Below are positions 25,790 to 29,538 of a stretch of DNA of 29,538 nt, piece by piece (positions within the stretch are counted from its first letter, which is position 1; the number at the start of each line of letters is the position of its first letter). The DNA is taken from positions 1-29,538 of the forward strand of contig JAYMTF010000827.1 in NCBI GenBank assembly GCA_036897485.1. The letters are read 5' to 3'. Source of the DNA: Pelargonium nanum. Lineage: Eukaryota; Streptophyta; Magnoliopsida; Geraniales; Geraniaceae. The translations under genes and the position numbers were made by a program. Under the pieces are notes generated by a model. That model worked only from the letters and a program-made list of their open reading frames with translations, did not search any database and was not told the DNA's origin.

Positions 25790-26950
25790 AATCCCACCAA
25801 ACGCTTTTGTTTAACGTCACTCGCTCAACGGATACTCCTTATTAAAGGAGCACACTAATAATACCTCTAAGGGTCTTGCTTCAATCCTTCTCGATCGAAA
25901 CCATGACGAACGTTATGCTACCATCAAATCTCGGTAGAACACATTTGAATCACGTTGAAAATGTAATTGACAAGCTTTTTAAATACTATGAGAGACTTAT
26001 TTCTTTTCTTGGATTGTTTTCTTCTTCTCTTTGTTTTTAATGGTCCGCGGTCCAACTACATCACTATGTTCAATTCCCCAGTCTCCAGTGATCACATTAA
26101 CCTTCTTTAATTTAGTAGTGTTTTTCCTTAATTTAATTTCCTCTTTGGCACCCCTCGATCTTGCAACTTATCTGCTTGACTCACATCTTCCTTAGCCTTA
26201 GCGGTAGTCAAGAAAGGACGACCAATCTGACTCATAGTCAACCACGATAAATCTGCGAGAAAAATAAAAGGCATGACCCCGACAAATGTCTTTTACTACC
26301 TTGTTTGGGCTTATGATAGATCAATCCCCTAGTTGCAACAACATGGCGATCTTCTTCGAATGACTAATGCCCAACCTCCGGTAGATCGATAATTGTATAT
26401 GATTCACTTTGACACCAAGGTCACAAATTAAATTGCATTCGTGTTCTACCAATTCTGCACATAATAGTGAGACTTTCGAGATCGTTTTGCTTTACTATAT
26501 AAGCTTCTTCTTCAAAATTGCACTACTTTCTTGACTCAAACTAACTTTCCTCAATTCTTTGTTTCTTCATTGTGATTTTCTTAAAGAATTGTTGGTGTCA
26601 AGGAGCTCTCTTTAACGCCTTTACCTACATAATATTGATGTGTATTTGCTTCAACACCTCTACAAAGTTCTTAAACTCGTGATCATCATCTCGCTTCTTC
26701 TTTAGGAGCCTTTTAGGGTACATAAGATACTCTTTAAGTAACTCAAGCTTGACTTTTTTTTTCTGGGCCCACTATTTTCTCTCAGCCTTTTCATCTCTAG
26801 CTCATCCTCATTGTTTAAAACTTCATCACCTCAGCTCAAAGTCTTTTTAGAAGAACCATAAACAACCTCATCTTCACGAGGAACTCCTCAGAGGTTTAGA
26901 TATCACATATTCATGTTCTAGTCCACAATACGTCTTGGTGATTTAACAAA
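25790..26950 (-). pseudogene. Decayed Ty3/gypsy retrotransposon gag-protease remnant
   Basis: Reading the minus strand with several frame changes and stops, pieces appear in the order expected for the end of a plant gypsy gag-pro region: EFKNFVEVLKQIHINI (26678-26631), a retropepsin-like CDLGVKVN (26425-26402 region), SIYRRLGISHSKKIAMLLQL, FIVVDYE, then GRPFLTTAKAK (from 26223 downward). A GACGTTAAACAAAAGCG block follows (about 25801-25820), which I recall from downstream of such genes. Reverse transcriptase and integrase are absent. The element is dead; lineage (Athila/Tat-like) is a guess. Confidence 0.7.
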
Positions 26951-27601
26951 AAATGTGATGAAGATTCGAGAACATGCGAACATAATCTTCTCCAGCTTTC
27001 AAAACGTTTTTGATCTAAGTGTGTGATTCACTCGAAAGGCTACAAACACATTGTTTTCATCATCCAACGACTTTATGGATCTAAGTGTGTGATTCACTCA
27101 TAATGTTCTACATAAGAAGAACACACATTAAGTGAAGATCACTAAAATCACCTTCGGCGTGAGAGTAAGTGAATCCTACTTAAAACTATAATTCACAAGT
27201 ATGTGAACGTGTGTAATAATATGTTTCCTAACTCAACCCCTATGAGTATTTACAGGAGTAGCTCCCTGATTATAATTGGTGGAAAGTATTTAAGAAGTCC
27301 AACGTAATTAGAAAAATTTCAAATGCGTTAAATCTAGACATGTATGATCCAACTGCATCTTTGGATCAGGTCGTGGGTTGTTTGATGGGCCGTAGACCAA
27401 AGCATGTGGATCATGGGTCGGGTTTGAATGGTCCTATGTCTCATGTATTATTTTGAGCTGAAGTAGTCCAAAATCAAGAGAATATGGGCCAAAATGTGAT
27501 AATCAGAGGAGCTGAGTCCACGCTGGACTAATTATATGTAGAATTGAAGGACCTAAATGTTTATATGTCATCAAATACTTACAAGTTGTTTCTTGAAAAG
27601 C
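26951..27601. other. Non-coding repeat-rich DNA with a 22-bp direct repeat
   Basis: GATCTAAGTGTGTGATTCAC followed by TC occurs identically at 27012-27033 and 27078-27099 (66 bp apart). 27340-27430 has GGTCGTGGG/ATGGGCCGTAG-type text resembling LTR or transposon ends. No gene is seen. Confidence 0.5.
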
Positions 27602-27748
27602 AGAGGTATTCCAATACCAATTGCTGAATGTTTATGACTTATGTGCAACAATAACATTGAAGACTACAAGCATCTTTTATTAAATTGAACATGAGATTGG
27701 TTAGTTTGGTCTGAAGTACTTTGTTGGTGGGACCTTGTCTCACTTTGA
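27602..27748 (+). pseudogene. Decayed LINE-type reverse-transcriptase zinc-binding (zf-RVT) fragment
   Basis: One forward frame reads RGIPIPIAECL, stop, LMCNNNIEDYKHLLLN, stop, T, stop, DWLVWSEVLCWWDL. This matches the layout of the zf-RVT domain found at the end of plant LINE reverse transcriptases and their derivatives (RGIPI...C.LC...E...HLLL.C...VW..VL.WW). Three in-frame stops show it is dead. No upstream reverse-transcriptase region is recognisable. Confidence 0.6.
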
Positions 27749-29257
27749 AACCATTTACTGTATTCTTACTCTGAAACCATTTTTGTATTCCTCTTTCTTA
27801 TGAGTATATATTACTCTATTTTGCCTATTGAAAAATCTATAACTCAATTGTGCAGCTAATTATGGCTATATACACATAGTACTGTAACCTTTAATTTGTA
27901 AGTGTCTTTTCGAACAATTGAATGATCTTGTAATATATTGCAGTGTTTTCTGGCGAAAAGAGACGCGGATTGGGCCGACATAATCTCCATTAGCTGCAAA
28001 TTGACCTATAACTAACATCATTAACATATACTTAATTAATTAATAATTGTATCCACCCATTTATATTTCTTGGTATTCTAGCACTACACCTTAATATAAT
28101 CATCATATATGAATATGATTTAACAATCTTAATTTCATAATCATGTATGTTATGTTATGTACTCCTCTTTCACATGCTAATATGTTGAAAATATTAAGAT
28201 ATTTTTGTTGGCTCTCTAAAGTCCTCAACTCAAGATTTATCATCGTATATATAAAGCTGCAAAGCTTCCTTCCAAGATACTACAAGAGGTTAGCCTTTTT
28301 CGTTTTGTCAACATGTTTATGTGCCAAACACCCAATATTTAACTCTTATCACCAAAATCTTCAACTGAGTTTGAGGTATAATCTGGTAAAGATGAACTAT
28401 AGCTAGCTTAGGTTCCTAAGTAGGATTTAATTATAACATATTATATTGAGGGGAGATGCATCTTGTGTTCATTGGTTTCTCATTAGGAGTTCGATCAAAG
28501 TTTATATTTGTCATATTTAGAGACTAAGTTGTCAAATTGGTTAGACAATCATCGTTTACTTTACTTCCAATTTTGTTCGATGCGGGCTTTTGGGAATTAG
28601 AATAAAATATATAGTTTGACAAAGAGTAAATGTATGGGACTCGGCTAAATCTACAATAGTTTGACATGTAACGAATACTAACACTCATTTATGATTCAAT
28701 GAATTTCTGGGTGCGGAGTGTCTGCCTGGATCCAACTCGAATGTGTCTTGATTGATTCTCTTTAAAATCGTGTACCTTCAGCAAGTTATGTAGCAACATG
28801 ACTATGGATGTCGCGACAGTGGTCCGCCCCAAGTCCTTTCACGACTGGACTTCCTTGTTGTAAACGAATGCAAAAAGTTTTCAACACTATATAGGTCTCT
28901 ATCAGTAGTAAAAGAAGTTCTTCGAAAAGTTAAAGGCCTATCACCAAAAATGTTGTCGCGACATGAGCCACCAGCTCACCACATTCTTCACGTCCGAAGC
29001 AGGTTTCAAGGCACGAGGAAGTTTGAGAAACATATTGGGATTTCCTAAGGGTCCAACTCACCTGCCAAAGTCATCTCCGAGCCTCTTCATCTTGCCAAAT
29101 AGATAGAATAACAACTCACAAATATCAAAACTTTAGGACACTGCCTTGTGTGATATAGGCCTCTACGGGTTTTGACGTACGTCACCGCTTGCGAGGAACA
29201 TACTAGAGCTCTTGGGCTCCCCCGATGCTCATGCACGGCGTGCTTAGAAAGAAAGAG
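27749..29257. other. AT-rich intergenic DNA without a recognised gene
   Basis: No open frame longer than 87 codons and none with a recognisable domain. Given the flanking retroelement pieces it is probably degraded transposon sequence; 28720-29257 becomes less AT-rich and may be the U3 side of the LTR fragment at the right edge. Confidence 0.4.
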
Positions 29258-29538
29258 CCTAAGTCACAAGTGTGCCCAAAGTAGACCTCACCTTAGTACC
29301 AACCAATCACTCGTCGATATTGGCGAATATTGGTGGTTGGTACAAATACCACTCTCTTGGTAAAAGAAGAGGATCCCCCAATTGCATATTTTACTTCTAG
29401 TTGTCTAGAAACACTCTTTAGAGCTATTGTGATTCCAACTGAGATCTTACTCTCACGCGCAAGAGGATGTCACATATATCTACCTGATTCGGCACAAAAA
29501 ATCAAGAATGAACTGACCAATAATCGGGCGACACGTGG
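29258..29538 (+). mobile_element. LTR fragment (plus orientation), same family as the left edge
   Basis: Ordered blocks match the reverse complement of 1-275: CACAAG, CAACCA, GTACAAATACC (29340-29350), CTCTCTTGGTAA (29352-29363), CTCTTTAGAG (29411-29420) and GAGATCTTACTCTCA (29441-29455). The copies are strongly diverged. The window ends in GGGCGACACGTGG, which resembles the G-box segment found upstream of the GTACAAATACC block in the left copy, so another unit may begin there. Confidence 0.5.

Noticed and set aside
28143..28406. 87-codon plus-strand frame as a small gene
   Set aside because: No recognisable domain, no signal of coding bias, and it lies in AT-rich degraded repeat DNA.

Overview
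This is a eudicot nuclear genome segment. The evidence is split genes with GT-AG introns, AT-rich intergenic DNA, plant-specific gene families (a pentatricopeptide-repeat protein and a nucleus-encoded phage-type plastid RNA polymerase) and plant transposon debris. The species cannot be told from the sequence alone.

Layout. 1-1690 is repeat DNA: an old LTR fragment in minus orientation followed by three tandem arrays with periods of 29, 34 and 13 bp. 1988-7021 (+) is a complete 10-exon serine carboxypeptidase-like gene (472 aa, signal peptide, intact Ser-Asp-His triad). 7022-8680 is intergenic, with one SINE and a (TC)14 tract just upstream of the next gene. 8681-11377 (+) is an intronless 898-aa P-class PPR protein that I recognise as the At4g30825/BFA2 type. 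11378-13459 is the tail-to-tail spacer, with a copia-type LTR plus primer-binding site and a SINE. 13460-25077 (-) is a complete 19-exon gene for the plastid phage-type RNA polymerase RpoTp (RPOT3, 977 aa). Its introns carry a SINE with target-site duplications, a short TRIM-like LTR and a non-autonomous hAT element with an 8-bp duplication. 25330-29538 holds no intact gene: a dispersed repeat, a decayed Ty3/gypsy gag-protease remnant (-), a decayed LINE zinc-binding fragment (+), and at the right edge a second LTR fragment of the same family as the left edge, in the opposite orientation.

Function. BFA2-type PPR proteins stabilise plastid atp transcripts and RpoTp transcribes plastid genes, so two nuclear genes for plastid gene expression sit tail to tail. 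The carboxypeptidase is an unrelated secretory-pathway enzyme. I built both spliced gene models by hand; in each, all junctions are GT-AG and the reading frame stays open from ATG to stop. I saw no new gene system. The unusual material is the indel-free 29-bp array, an in-frame stop-free intron next to the carboxypeptidase catalytic Asp, and the nested transposons.
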